Of a stretch of DNA of 64,000 nt, positions 11,406 through 23,357 are shown piece after piece (position 1 is the first letter of the stretch; each line of letters starts with the position of its first letter). The notes beneath the pieces were generated by a model. The model had not been told where the DNA came from, ran no database searches, and saw nothing but the letters and a program-made list of their open reading frames with translations. The position numbers and the translations under genes are program-made. Location: NCBI GenBank assembly GCA_014529385.2, contig CM043947.1:119732891-119796890 (forward strand). The letters run 5' to 3'. Origin of the DNA: Adiantum capillus-veneris. Its lineage: Eukaryota > Streptophyta > Polypodiopsida > Polypodiales > Pteridaceae.

Positions 11406-12224
11406 TCAACCGATGCCCACTGGCTGGCTGTGATCGTGTGCATCTGGCTGTCCTGCTCTCGTGTAAGTCCATACACCACCAGGCGTACCACACACGTACT
11501 GCAAGTATGTACGCAATACCTGCATATCTCCCTTGTGCACTATGCCATCATCAGTCAAAAAATGACCGACAACTCCAACTGCAAATGCTCCCACTACAGC
11601 TGCGATATCCGGTCTCAAGATCAGCATCTCATACATGAGACCACCGAATGCTGATGCAATGCTAGCGGGCCCTGCTAGCTCTACAGAGCATGCATCAACA
11701 TATATATCCCTGGCAATAGGCATCTCTGACTGACAAGGCATGTCAACCACATGCATCTCCTGACTGTCCGCAAAAGACGCATCAACCTGTCGTGCAACCT
11801 CAGAGCAAACCAGCTGCTCTAGATGTCTGCTGGAAGACATATCCTGCACAACTATATCCCCATTCTCATTGTCGAGCATAGAAAGGAATGACTGCATAAT
11901 CGCTGACATATCAGTCTCCTCTGCAATCATCCACTGCAAACATGACCACTCAATCTGTTGTGACTCACTAGAGCTCTCATGCTCTAACTCCGTATACATA
12001 GACTCTTGCACAACGTCCTCCTGTCGTGACTCACTAGAGCAAGACCGCTCTACCTGTCTATCCTGCATAGAAGTATCTTGCACAACTGACTCTCTGCTTT
12101 GCTCAGTCACTAGCAAAGCATGCATGTCTGACTCTGTCACCTCTCTGTGTGACTGCTCAAGTCGTGCCCCAACTGTGTGCACAACGAGCTCACTACTCTG
12201 CACTCCATGCAAAGTACCCTGCAA
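11406..12224 (-). CDS. 272-aa ORF with the C-terminal part of copia RT/RNase H
   Basis: An uninterrupted frame. Residues about 185-255 match the copia segment between RT and RNase H: SAFGGLMYEMLILRPDIAA, VVGHFLTDDG and LRTYLQYVCGT align with the usual SA.G.LMY.M...RPDIA, VSRF...PG..H and LRYL.GT. The first ~170 residues are acidic and rich in Ser, Glu and Gln, like the linker between integrase and RT. No catalytic RT or RNase H core is present. It is probably a deletion by-product rather than a working protein, but it has stayed open. Confidence 0.55.
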   Translation of the reverse strand: MQGTLHGVQSSELVVHTVGARLEQSHREVTESDMHALLVTEQSRESVVQDTSMQDRQVERSCSSESRQEDVVQESMYTELEHESSSESQQIEWSCLQWMIAEETDMSAIMQSFLSMLDNENGDIVVQDMSSSRHLEQLVCSEVARQVDASFADSQEMHVVDMPCQSEMPIARDIYVDACSVELAGPASIASAFGGLMYEMLILRPDIAAVVGAFAVGVVGHFLTDDGIVHKGDMQVLRTYLQYVCGTPGGVWTYTRAGQPDAHDHSQPVGIG

Positions 12225-12401
12225 CCCATGAGCAAAAGAGACTCGCCTGCTCTCTCGCTCTCTACCTAGCTACGTGATCACAGAGACAACACCGTCTCTC
12301 CCGTGATCCACATGCAATGGGTAACCTGTACCACTCCTGGCACCTCTCGCAATCACTAGCGAACCCAAATGCATCACAAAATCTCGCTCTCATAGCGAAA
12401 T

Positions 12402-13235
12402 CTAACATCCACAATCTCTAAGCTGACCAATCGAGATCAAACTCACTGTCAAATCTGGTACATAGCGCACATGTCGTAACAAGTAAGATGCACCACTCGG
12501 TAATGACAGTCTCACATCTCCTGCACCTGCTATCGCATGCACCGATCCATCGGTCAAACGTACACTGCCAAGCATCCCGCTAGAATAGCTACAAAACCAT
12601 GCACGATGCGGCGTGACATGAAACATAGCATCTGCATCTAGAAACCACTGCGAAGGGAGTGCACTATCCACATGTATAGCATCTCGTGCATAGCTCGAGG
12701 TAAAAGTGACATCCCTGTCACTAGTATACTTCAACACTACATCTGCCTCAACTGTCAAAGCAACTGAGTCCATGGCATCACTACATACATCTCTCAGATT
12801 GCCATGTCTCCTACGATGTCGCATACGACGAAAACAACGCCGTCTAACGTGTCCAAAATGACCACAATACCAACATGTCACCTGTCGGCATGCTCGTGAA
12901 TGTACATGTCTCACACGAGTCCGTGATGACACAGATCTATCATACATATCATGTAATCTGCGCCAAAGTGCTCTCAAAGTAGTCTCATACATAACAAGAG
13001 CATATACAAATTCTTCAAGGTGCAAAGAGAGCGTAGATAGTGCCATCTCCTCTAGCTCCTGCCACTGATCGTCAGACATGTTTGAAGGTCTACCTGCATC
13101 ACCACTCAATGGTCGATGCAACCCTCGCTATGTCAATGCGTCAAGCATACACTCTCTCCATGCCGCAAAGTCTGACCCATCAAACACGCGCATCTGTGAG
13201 AGGTCACAATCTGATCGATCACCTGTCTCTGCCAT
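12402..13235 (-). pseudogene. Copia Gag-protease fragment
   Basis: Translation starts at MAETGD (13235). The N-terminal FDGSDFAAWRECMLDAL is the copia Gag signature. A TAG stop at 13130-13128 interrupts the frame, which then continues in register. ALSTLSLHLEEFVYALVMYETT and LWRRLHDMY are Gag core motifs, but the stretch between them and the zinc knuckle is shortened. The knuckle CWYCGHFGHVRRRC fits CX2CX4HX4C for RNA binding. The protease start WFLDADAMFHVTP has DAD where an active enzyme has DSG, so it should be dead. The frame ends soon after and pol is missing. Confidence 0.8.
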
Positions 13236-13339
13236 GAGCACAATGTAGCAAACTAGAAAGCAAAACCACCTCACCAACAACACTTTGAAACTGTCTATAA
13301 ATATGGCCAGAAACACAATGTAAAACCTGTGAGACACAC

Positions 13340-14863
13340 TCCAAAATAGAGCTCCCGCAATGTCAATACAAGCCTCGCATGCTCTAGTATCACACTACAA
13401 TCTGTGAGCTAATCACCAAGCCCACACTGTGCGGTATCGATGCATACACACGCACAAATCTCCCACCTGCAGAGAACACCGCACACAAATGCTGAGTGCA
13501 ACCCGCAATCTATACCTAGATCACATAAATGATACGCATAAAACTCCTAGGAAAATTTCACCAGAGTTTCGACGCACAATGGCTATCAACACAAAATAAC
13601 CATTGTTCCGCAAGCTCAATACAACGAGCAATCAATGCGCATCAAACTACACTCAACATACATGAATAAGCTCTGCAAAACTATGGCAAACAATGCTCGA
13701 GATCACAAGACTCTCCCACCTGAGAGCAAACCACTGTCTCAAGCAAAGAAAGATACACAACTCCTCACTCTTGCGAGAGTGGATACAAAAACACAAAACT
13801 GTGTACAAACTGACAAAACCTGTCAAAGTGAGAGTAAACACTCAATCACAAACTATGGCGAGTATCTGGGAAAACTCCGACAGAATTTCCCCTCAAAACT
13901 GAGCAAAAAACTCAAGTACAATCTCTACCATAAACCATAACACTACTCAATGCCAATGAGTAGAAATGCCAAAATGGCTCCACATTTTCACATACAATGG
14001 CAATCCGCACTCAACGTACATCAACGGAGTGACTACGCATAAGCAAACGCCAAAAGATTTGCAATCCGGAAACTTGATCAATGCGAAAACAATGCTCTCA
14101 AGAGAGCTTACCGGCACTTGAAAGTGCTCGCCAAAATGCATATATAATGGGCATCAACCATGTGCCATAACCATATGCAAACCATCCGCAAAGACCATGA
14201 ATCCAAGCACAAAATCACTGCCAAATTATTTTGTGAAAACCAGTGAAAGAAGCTCCACCTGTGTGCTCCAAAAACCTGCGTCTCTCAAGAGACCGCTTCG
14301 GTAGTGTGTAAACGCCTCCGTACTTCGTTGCCCAAGTCTACCAAAAAACACTCAAACCACAAGCTTAACACAAGCTGCAATTGCATCTTCACCTCAGAAT
14401 TTATGCACTCAACTTCAAGCATCTCCCGTGCTTCCAAAAGTGCATCAAACTCGCACACAATGCGACAACAGAAAATCTGGAATTTCTGTATACAGTCAGT
14501 CTGAGCTGAATATCAGCAAAACGGTGAGGAATTTGCAAAAATTTTCTTCTACAAAGTTGTAGACCACGTTGAAATGGATGGGCTAGCCAAACAGAATTCT
14601 CAAATCTGCATTCTACAAGGAGAAAAACGAATCTGAAAATAGTGCTGCTATGCACACAGTTTTAGGGCAGCACCTTCACTTACACACAATCTTCCACACT
14701 CCTTTCTGAGCTTCCACAAGAGCATACATCACTCTCAACTGAGCTCACAAGCTCCCATTGCATTCTCACAAAGCTTCCAAGATTTCTTAATCTCTCTACC
14801 GTCGAGAGTGAGCGAGCTATCGCCTCGAAGCTCTCAAAGCCGTCATGCTCTCCGCGGTCATCA
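13340..14863 (-). other. Long untranslated leader of the copia derivative
   Basis: About 1.5 kb between the primer site and Gag with no convincing frame on the minus strand. It is A/C-rich on plus. A packaging or leader function is possible but not visible. Confidence 0.5.
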
Positions 14864-14875
14864 TAGCTCTAATAC
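14864..14875 (-). promoter_or_regulatory. Primer-binding site, initiator tRNA-Met type
   Basis: The minus strand reads TGGTATTAGAGC, one base from the plant consensus TGGTATCAGAGC, four bases downstream of the 5' LTR. This fixes the element as minus-strand. Confidence 0.85.
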
Positions 14876-14879
14876 CAAT

Positions 14880-15065
14880 TGAAGGGGATCGGGGAGCACC
14901 ACAGACGGAGAGTGAGAGAGAGAGAAGGAGACAGACACGATGTGGGTGGGGAGACTCAAAGAGTGAGCAGCCCCCTATACACTTATGCTATGTATAAGGT
15001 ATACAAGTCAGTGGGCGCCCACACTCTGGGCGGCTGGGCAAGGCACAGGCGCCTATACCCCAACA
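14880..15065 (-). repeat. 5' LTR of the copia derivative
   Basis: 186 bp. It has canonical TG...CA ends on the minus strand and is followed by the primer-binding site. Confidence 0.9.
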
Positions 15066-15070
15066 CCCAA

Positions 15071-15344
15071 GGCCTTTAGGGCTCCACCACTTATTGAATC
15101 TGTAACCTAGGCACAATAATTGACCTATTCTTTACATCTTGGAACTCTGATTGAGCCCGTAACACATTAACAATATTACAATAGCTTGAAAAATATCAGG
15201 AATTTACAATATGTGACCATTGTGGAAAAATGTGGAAAATGTGTAACTCCAATCTTCACCGCTTCTTCTGGTTGATCTTCTATGTGCATCCTTACGTCTT
15301 TGGTCTTTAGCAACTTCTGTTAACTGACATTGACTCAGTTAACA
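15071..15344 (-). repeat. LTR, right copy, right segment (U3 start)
   Basis: This continues the LTR after the copia insertion and matches 10170-10446. It ends AACA at 15344, next to TTCCCCCCTTCC, the polypurine tract of the minus-strand element whose interior lies to the right. Confidence 0.85.
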
Positions 15345-15554
15345 TTCCCCCCTTCCGATTTTAGTGCCCATCCTTGGGCACTGTTGAAAGGTGTCCGTGG
15401 AGACTGTGGAAGGTTTTTGATTGGTTGTTGATGGGTTGATCGTCTTCATTTGTTGTTGAATTTGTTGATGAAGTTCAATTTTCTGCAACATCTTCATTGG
15501 TCCAAATATGTCTGATGTGAAAGATGATGTTTCATTGGTCCATTGTAATAGCAT
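15339..15554 (-). pseudogene. C-terminal end of a retroelement polyprotein
   Basis: The last codons of this minus-strand frame (PRMGTKIGRGEC, stop) overlap the polypurine tract next to the LTR at 15344. This is where many plant LTR elements end their polyprotein. Upstream it is Gln- and Thr-rich with no domain. Confidence 0.4.
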
Positions 15555-15813
15555 AATGATGAGGCTATTCTTTATTTATGAAAAGTATGTACAAGGGAAG
15601 TAGAATGATGAGGTTCTAAATTAGGGTCTAATACTTGGATGACCAAACGGAAAAAACCCAGTGGGAAAAAAATACCTTTGGGATACACGCATTATTGGAG
15701 TACTTATTAGCATGTGAATTATTAATAAAGTACTGAAGGGATTACTCATTGATAGATATGGAATTAAAAAATGTGATATCCGTGAAAGTGTACTGGACCG
15801 ATGCCAATTTTCC

Positions 15814-16475
15814 AAGGTCAGCACCAAGCGATGGGGAGCGTTGGGTAGTCACCAAGCCTGCTATTTGCTTAGTGCTGACTGCATTGTCGCATGTAATGAT
15901 TTTAACCCCAAGGTCAGTACTAAGCAATAGGGAGCATAGGGCAGTCCCCAAGCGTCCTATTTGCCTTGTATTGACTCAACTGTTGTACGTAATGACTTTA
16001 AGAGCAAGGTCAACACCAAGCGAGAGGGAGCGTTGGGCAGTCCCCAATCTTCCTATTTGCCCAGTAGTGACTCAGCTATATTTTTGTAATCACATTACCA
16101 TGGTCTTCATCGTTGGTTACACCAAGGTCAACACCAAGCGATAGGGAGCGTTGGGCAGTCCCAAAGCGTCCTATTCGCCCAGTAGTGACTCAATTGAATG
16201 TTGCCTTCCGTTGTTGGTTATCATGTCCCAAGGTCCTTGTGGTCTCTTGTAATGGATTTAACATCAAGGTCAACACCAAGCAATAGGGAGCGTTGGGCAA
16301 TCCCCAAGCTTCCTATTCGCTCAGTAGTGACCTATTGCATGAATTGTCTTTGTTTTGTCGGTTATCATGCCCCAAGGTATTTGCTGGTGCTTATAATGGA
16401 TTTAACACCTAGGTCAACACCAAGCGATAGGGAGTGTTGGATAGTTCTCAAGCATCCTATTCGCTCAGTAGTAAC
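15814..16475. repeat. Six 67-bp imperfect-palindrome units
   Basis: Units lie at 15814-15880, 15910-15976, 16006-16072, 16124-16190, 16266-16331 and 16410-16475. Each runs from AAGGTCAACACCAAGCGA to CGCCCAGTAGTGACT and can fold on itself almost end to end: the arm GCGATAGGGAGCGTTGGG pairs with CCCCAAGCGTCCTATTCGC. Spacers grow from 29 bp to about 78 bp, and the last two share extra sequence. They lie in the 3' non-coding part of the minus-strand LTR element interior. They could be RNA structure elements, small foldback elements or a recombination-driven array. Confidence 0.85.
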
Positions 16476-16599
16476 CCCACTGCATGGCTTTGTTAGTTAG
16501 CATGAAATTGGTTTGTTTGCCTGTTGTAGTCCACTCAAGGTGCATAGGTGGAAGAAAAAAGAGTATCTAAGTATATGTCCAATGATGGGACATGCTATT

Positions 16600-19500
16600 T
16601 ATGCATACATAGAAATGCATGGAAAACAATATGCTGTGCAAGAAAGATTTTGAGGGGTTCTTCAGAAAGATGGTGTAGCTATAAAAGCATATGACATGGC
16701 TTTGCAAGCTGGCAGCCCTTTAAGGATGGTTTTCGTTGACAAGGATATGTGCTCTCCTCTTACTGTGCATTGTGCATGAGTGTTGGACTCTACGACACTC
16801 CTCCAATTGTAAGTTAAATAGACTTTGACTCTTATGCTCATCTCATCCAGCATGAGTGACATGACTTTAGTTATGCTCAACTCTTCCAGGTTGAGCGTAA
16901 GCCTAATAAGTACCACTCTTAGCACAGAGTTTAATATGACTTGAAGATTTGGGACTAATGCTTTCCTCATTTTATGGCTCAGCAACCCGACGTTGACTAT
17001 GCCAAAGAGTATTTTTTTCACCCTGGCGACTTGTCTGTTTACATTCTTGAGCTTACTACAAACATTTCTTCAGGTAAAAGTAAGCTTAAATCCTCAAAAA
17101 GAGGATTAGTCAAGGACCAAGTTTTCATTGAAGGTTTATCTTTCCATACCTGTTTTATCATCTTTGAATCTGCATTCTCATTGGTTGGGTTGTCCTTCTT
17201 TGATTGTGAAGACACCATTATCTATTTGATTCTCCAATTAGTCCTGTGGATAGGAGTCTTTGATGTTGTTGTAGGCCTTTGTTCACTGTTGGAATGTGGC
17301 TTTTGCCTAGGAGCATTCGAAGACTTAGGAATCCAAACCTCTTGATGACCTTTGTATCTCCTTTGTTGACTTTGCTTTGCTCTAGGTTTTGTTGAGTTCC
17401 TGAGATCTTCGCACAGGTCTGGTGTAGATGCAGTTGGCTTGTGGTTGACTGGTAGCCAAATCTTTGTATACCATGTATATAATCCTTGTCTAAGAGGAAG
17501 ATTCTTTGAGAGTTGTCTCTGATTTGTATCCTCTTGAGAATTATGGTTGACTTTAGCATCTTTCAATGTTGTTCTATTGTATACCTGCTTCTTAGGTATC
17601 CTAGGACATTGTCAAGGTTGATACCTTGTGGGCCTTCTTTCTTGGGAGGGACCTGAAGTTACTTCATATGCTCTAACCTGCGGTTTTGGTACCCATATCT
17701 GTCTATTACCTCTATAGTACTCTTGTTCCTTTAAGTTCCACTATGATGCTATCCATCCCATGTGTTTGTCTTTTTGTGTTGATTTCCTGTCCTTATTCCA
17801 AACTGGATCATTGACTTTGACTAAACTTCTCTGAATAAACACTTGCTTGACTTTCCTTTGCTTTCTGGAGACTTTGGCTGATATATCTTTTCTTTTCTGG
17901 GTGTCCCCTTTGAGGTTTCAAGTGGCTCAGCAATTGACATGAAGTTTTGAAAGCCTGAGTTGCTTGAAGAAGCTGATCCATGAGGGTTTTTAGATGTAGA
18001 GGCATATGTTGTCACACCTTCTTTGCTAATCGGTGGAAGTTCCACTTTAGCTTTACCTTTGTCTGCAAGATTTGTCTTCTTTACCTCTGGTCTCGGTGGC
18101 ATTATTTTCTCAATAGCTATTGTGGTTGCTCTTTGCTCTCTTTGATCTGCACTTGCTATTTCTTGATTTGCTTTAAGCTCTTCTAAAGTTTTGTTCAATG
18201 GAGATGAATCATCTTCAATAAGATCTTCCATTTGAATTGTGCTTGAGGACTTTGTACTGTCATCCATGGGTGACTAGGCTTGGTCTTCCTTCTTTGTTGT
18301 CTGTGATGACTCCATCTTGTTTGCATTCTGTATCTCTAACATCTTCTGGGCCATTGGCATTCCCATTATGATGTCATCTGTTATATCCTTTGCTATGATC
18401 ACATGAAATTGAACTATGATGATATGTGAACTTACTTCAATAGTGGTGCAGATGATTCCCCAGCATTCTGCTCGTTTGTTTCTTGATATGCTCACAAATT
18501 CAAGAGAATCTTCTAGTTGTGGTTGTCCCCATCTTTTCCAAGTGTGAAAAGACATGAGGTTCTTGTCTAACTAAAAATCTAGCTTTTACTTCTCTTGACA
18601 GCTTCTCTTTGTTTTTACCAATCATGTTGCACTTGATTTTCTCTAGATTTGTGTCTGAATTGATTGGTTTTGGTGTGGCAGTGTCCTTGAATTGACCATT
18701 TTCTTCAACTTCTTTGCTTTGACCACCTGCTTCAATCAATGTTGACTCCATTGATTGTAATATTGCACCTTTTTGCAATTGATGAGCATTATCCACCTGC
18801 ATCTGGGTAACCCTTGATCTTAGAATATCCACTGTACTTTCTGACAAAATCTGTCTCTTCGAAGGAGATTTTGGTGGTGACCTTTGTGTAGCTTTCTGGA
18901 CTTTAGCCCCCATTGACTTTGAATTTTCTTTCACCTGTTCTAGCAGCTTGAGGCTTTGCATAATCTTTAGATAGTCTTTGACTTCAATTAGGCCATCTGT
19001 AGGGGTTTGTACAAGGTCTTGAATTTGTTGGTATTCGTTACCATGTGCATCTTGATATGCATATGTGAGCTTGGTCACATGTGATTGTTTGAACACTATT
19101 GGATTTGTCGATTTTTGACTTGTGGAGATCAACTGAAACTTTTATCCTAGATGATCTTCAAAGAGGCATTTTTCTGCAAATTCTGATGGAATCTAGGTCA
19201 ATTGGAAACTTCTAACAACCATATGATCTTGCAATGGTTTCTGCCTTGAAGGGATTTGTTGACTAGAAGCTCTAGGGATTCTAACTGCTATATCATTTCT
19301 TGGTACATAAGTTGAGCTTGATGGATTTTCAACTCCCCCCTTCCTAGGGTGATCACTATATCCTGCTTCATTGTAAGAGTTCAAAATTGTTTGTCTCTGA
19401 TTTAGGTTCACCTTTTTGGGACTGTGAAGGTACACTTTGGGTAGCACTGTTGACATTTGGCATCTGTAAACCTTCTACATAGTTTCCTATGTATTTCCTT

Positions 19501-20817
19501 GAAACATGACAAATTATTCCCCAAGTTAAGTTGTAGATAGCTTTATCTTTGCCCTGATATTGTCTATCCCATGGGTCTCCTATGATATGATACGAGCTTC
19601 TGTGGTTTCAAGACCCAAGGCATCATAGATACTAGACTCTCGTCTATATCTACGACTATTTTGGTCAAAGTATATGTTTGTTAGGTCACAACATCAAAGC
19701 TTGATTTTTGATGGAGGAGAGTTTGGTTCTGAACAGGTTTTTAGGTTCACTCGGTTAATATCCTTCAACTCTAGAGAGAATGGGCTATAAAATGAACCAT
19801 CCTTTCTGATCTATCATTGGACGCACTTCTATGAGCTGGTATGTGGACCGTTCAAACACAGGTTGATTCTTTTTGTACAGTTTTCCTTTTTGGTCTTTAT
19901 AGTGTGCATATGAATGATGTGTACCATACAAAGCTAACATCATTATGTCTGATGTGTCCCTTAGACTCGTGAATGATTTCACACTTGTGGCAGTGGATGA
20001 AAAATCATTTGCAAACCTAACAGTCTTTTCAAGCTTTGGTAATGTATCCGCATCTTTTACTAAATTCATGCAAAAATTTGTTGTTCAAAGAATCAATTTT
20101 AAGCTTTTCACGTGTCTGTGCATCTTGATACTGATTTTGAACTTGGAGTGTTGTTAGTGGTGCTTCTAATGGTAATGCAGAATCATTTGATTGCATTAAA
20201 AGTGACAAGTCATTTGCACTTACATCGAGATTCACATTTCCAATTTGCTTTGTATCTTGCTTGGTGGTTGATGTATCCCTGTTGTCAGGATTTCTTGGAC
20301 AATCTTCAAAAAAATGTCCACCTTTTTGTCCACAATCTAAGCAATATGCCATGACTGGTGGTATTTCAATTGGCTTTGTCATGTCAAGCTCTAGCTGAGA
20401 AGCTTCAGTTTCTTTTCTTGCCAAGTTGTCGGCATCTTCTTTCAGAACACTAAGCATCAAGCTGTAGACTGCTCCATGTTGATCTTTGTATTGTCTTTGG
20501 CTCAGTTCTCCAATTAGACTAGCTTCTATTGGTTGATCTATTGTATCTTGCAATTCTGGATCTCTATTATTGATCTGACCACTATAATCCATGTACAATG
20601 ACCCTGATTGCATATGCACCAACTATATGTGTTGTTAGCTTGTGCAGATTTCTGGATAACTACTTTGGTCAATTTTTTTCACTTCTGTCTGCACTTCATC
20701 TTTGAGCTTGCAATACCTGGCTCCACTGAAGTCAGTGAACATCTGGGAGTTCTCTGAATTTGGCTTTACTCGGATCAATAGGATCTTGGCTCCTGTGCTG
20801 CTTTTGCTGCTCATCAA
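16600..20817 (-). pseudogene. Decayed Gag/protease interior of the minus-strand LTR element
   Basis: A series of minus-strand frames separated by stops and shifts. At 20622-20029 there is a Gag-like piece with zinc knuckle YCLDCGQKGGHFFEDC. The spacing is CX2CX5HX4C, one residue longer than usual. At 19132-18500 and 18267-17821 lie hydrophilic Ser/Lys/Gln-rich segments. At 18555-18274 the string VQFHVIIAKDITDDIIMGMP looks like the C-terminal half of a retroviral-type aspartic protease (the usual I-I-L-G-x-P). I could not find the catalytic Asp, nor any RT, RNase H or integrase, so the element is either non-autonomous or heavily deleted. Its 3' LTR is 10493-15344. No 5' LTR is visible to the right. 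Confidence 0.5.
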
Positions 20818-23340
20818 GTATCTATGGCCTTCTCAATCTGCATATAAAACTTTATCTCCATTATAGCCATATAGCTATAGAATTTAGTCTTGTGCAGTTG
20901 AATTCTTGGCTCGATTTGAGTCCATGTTGACTGTTTTGTAGAAACTATCTCCTAGCAGATTTTAGTGTTCATTAGCAAAATTTCTCCTGCTCAATTTTGA
21001 TAAAATGTCTTGTGGCAAAGCACTTTTGCAGTTGACTGCTCTTCAGATTCGCAAGAGTTGATTAACCCTAGCTCGACAGTGTCAAAATTAATTGCAATCT
21101 TTTGAAACGATGAAAAACTGGGCCTTTAACAGATTAATTTGCAATCCATCGTGATTTGTTGATTTTCAGCTTGATTTTGATAAATTTAGAAATTCATCTG
21201 TCCCTCACGGCTTCGGGTTGACCGTTTTTAGCTTTTACCAGCTATTCGGATTCGCTTCAGTATAGTTTGCTCAGTTTACAGCTCTTCCAGCTTTTTCACG
21301 GTTTGTTCGGTATGCGATACACTACTTCTTGGCTTCCCCGGCGTTGCTATTTTTCTTGGTGTTGTTTTTTGCTTTTCGGCCTCGTTCTGGCTTTTTCTGA
21401 CTCTTTCTGATTTTTTTTTGGCACTTCCGACAACTTTCCTTTTATTTTTCCTAACTTTTAATAAATTTTATTTTTTGAAAGTATTTCTATGATTTTTTGG
21501 AAATTTTTTCATTTTTAATAATCTTTTTTGATAAAAAACTAATTTTTATAAGTTTTTATGAACTGTTTATGATTTATTGAATTTTTCTCGATCAATTTTG
21601 GACTTTTTTAGGATTCTTTGTGAGTTTTCTGAGTTTTTTACTTTTTTTTTTTAAAAAATGTGAAATTTTTGAATTTTTTGTGATTTCTTATGTGTTTTTT
21701 ATTTTTTTGTGAATTTTTTATGTTTTTTCATTTTATTTATTTTGTGATTTTTTGACTAATATACAAATACATGAAATGAAAGTGAGAAAAAAAAAAGAAA
21801 TTGAAACGAAATGAAATGAAACGTAAAGGGAAAGAAAACGAAATGAAATGAAATTAAGATGAAATTGAAACAAAATGCAATGAATCAATACAAAAGTCAA
21901 TGACACAAAAAAAGGCAACAAGACAAAATGCTCCTAGCAGGAACACAGGCACGTTGAGAAAAGAGACAAAGAGGGTCCCCTTTTTTATCTTTTGTGTGTC
22001 TTCTTGTAGGTTAATGAAGTGTGTGTGTAGGGGTGCATTCACGCATGTGTGTGTGTGTATGTGCATGCGCGCGTGCTGACAGCGGGACAGGCGGGCGGGG
22101 TTTGGCGTGTAGCGAGGAGAGAAAGTGAGTTAGAGAGAGAATGAGGGGTGTTAATAATTTCTATCTGGAAGGGGAAGGAGAGAGAAGGATAATAATCGGA
22201 AGTTTTGGCAAGGGAAGGAGAGAGAGAAAGCTAAAGAGAGAGAGAGAGAGAGTTGAAGTGGGTTCAGTCGAAGCGGGAAGAAGAAGAAGAGAATTTTAAT
22301 ATCGATGAAAGCTATCTCTACAGACCCTAAAGATCTATCTACGAGAAAATTTTTATGCACGGCCAAGAATGCATATCGAATTCGAACCCGGTTTTTTATT
22401 AATTTTTTATTTTCAAACGTCCAAAAATGCCAAAAATAAGCCGAAAATTACCCGAAACGCCAAAAAATCCCAAAAATTGACAAACAAATCCAAACAATTC
22501 CCAAAAAACTCTAGAAACCTTAGAAAATCATCGTTATTCACAATCAAACATTTGACATGCAAAAGTGCACCAAAAATAAGAGATTTTACAAAAAACACCA
22601 AATTTAACAAAATCATCAACCCGCTCTACGAAAATAGTAAAATGCTCAAAATTTGGCAAACAAAAGCTCGTATGCGCTCGAAATCAAGCCGTAAACTCAT
22701 ATTTAAAATAACTCGTAAAGATTGCAAAATATCAAATTTTTATGGAATTAAGCGAATATTAATACAGAAATTAGCAAAAACTACCAAAAAAATACAGAAA
22801 TTATCTGATAAATACCCAAAAAAATTCTACAAATTCTTCATACATAGGGAAATTGTGCAGCCAAATAAAATCAGAAAAATCACATTAATTCAATTGCCAA
22901 ACAATTTCATCAATAAAATCAAGACTAGACAATTAAATCGGCAAAATTACCGACAAAAATAGGTGAAAATTTGATGCAATTGAAATGTGTAAATCCCTAT
23001 TTTAAACACAAAAACATAGAAATTAATCATCACACTCATTAATTATGTAATCAAAATATGAATTAATCATGCAAATTAAACACTTTTTTAAGCGCACACA
23101 CACTAAAAAATTGGTAGTTTTTACCAATCTTTAGGTGCACACGCAAAAGGGTTAAACTTGTCGGATTTACAATGTGACTTCACAAATCATTAGTTGGGCA
23201 TTGGCACAAAACAAATCAATCATCACAATTAAAAAATCATAACGTACACATTGATTTTTAGGTGCACAAACAGGGGCCAAATAGTGCACACACACCTAAA
23301 ATTAGCATACACACACTCAATTAAAATGCACACACACTTG
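20818..23340. other. AT-rich stretch without a recognisable gene
   Basis: 21400-21750 is T-rich and 22380-22970 is A-rich. The long frame at 22369-22962 is Lys/Asn/Ile-rich and is a product of composition. A purine-rich GAAAT/GAAACG repeat sits at 21770-21860 and a GA run at 22225-22252. A TGTGTG/CGCGCG patch lies near 22020-22070. Confidence 0.6.
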
Positions 23341-23357
23341 AAATTGACCATCCAAGC

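Larger units (their letters stand above)
11141..15065 (-). mobile_element. Ty1/copia deletion derivative, 3.9 kb, with CCCAA target duplication
   Basis: The element has two near-identical 186-bp LTRs (11141-11326 and 14880-15065; minus strand TGTTGGGG...CCTTCA). Flanking CCCAA is present at 11136-11140 and 15066-15070, and the uninterrupted sister LTR shows the empty site. The minus strand has a primer site TGGTATTAGAGC directly after the 5' LTR and a purine tract (AAGTGGGAGG) before the 3' LTR. Inside are a gag-protease fragment and the end of RT/RNase H, while integrase and most of RT are gone. The interior therefore arose by large deletions and would need a helper element to move. The leader between primer site and gag is unusually long (about 1.6 kb). 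Confidence 0.9.
111..15344 (-). mobile_element. Tandem pair of ~920-bp LTRs, minus orientation, each split by a nested insertion
   Basis: Two copies of one LTR lie head to tail. The left copy is 111-707 plus 10126-10446 (918 bp). The right copy is 10493-11140 plus 15071-15344 (922 bp). Read on the minus strand each begins TGTTAA, has a TATATAAG box in the middle and ends CCAACA. A polypurine tract (CGGAAGGGGGGAA on minus) abuts both LTR starts, which fixes the orientation. After the right copy, minus strand, comes TGGCGCTGTTGCCG, which resembles the tRNA-Asp primer site used by plant gypsy elements of the Tat/Athila type. Only 46 bp separate the two LTRs, so this is a collapsed LTR-interior-LTR arrangement. 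The right LTR is the 3' end of the decayed interior at 15345-20817. Confidence 0.75.

Noticed and set aside
15063-15067. ACACC taken as the target duplication of the copia element
   Set aside because: It does not match the left flank. Extending the LTR by three bases to TGTTGGGG ends gives a perfect CCCAA duplication.
17218-17566. Two overlapping minus-strand frames of about 114 residues
   Set aside because: They occupy different frames of the same DNA, and neither shows a domain beyond the decayed retroelement context.
22369-22962. 197-residue Lys/Asn-rich frame
   Set aside because: The composition follows the A-rich DNA. There is no motif, and nearby AT-rich DNA gives similar frames.
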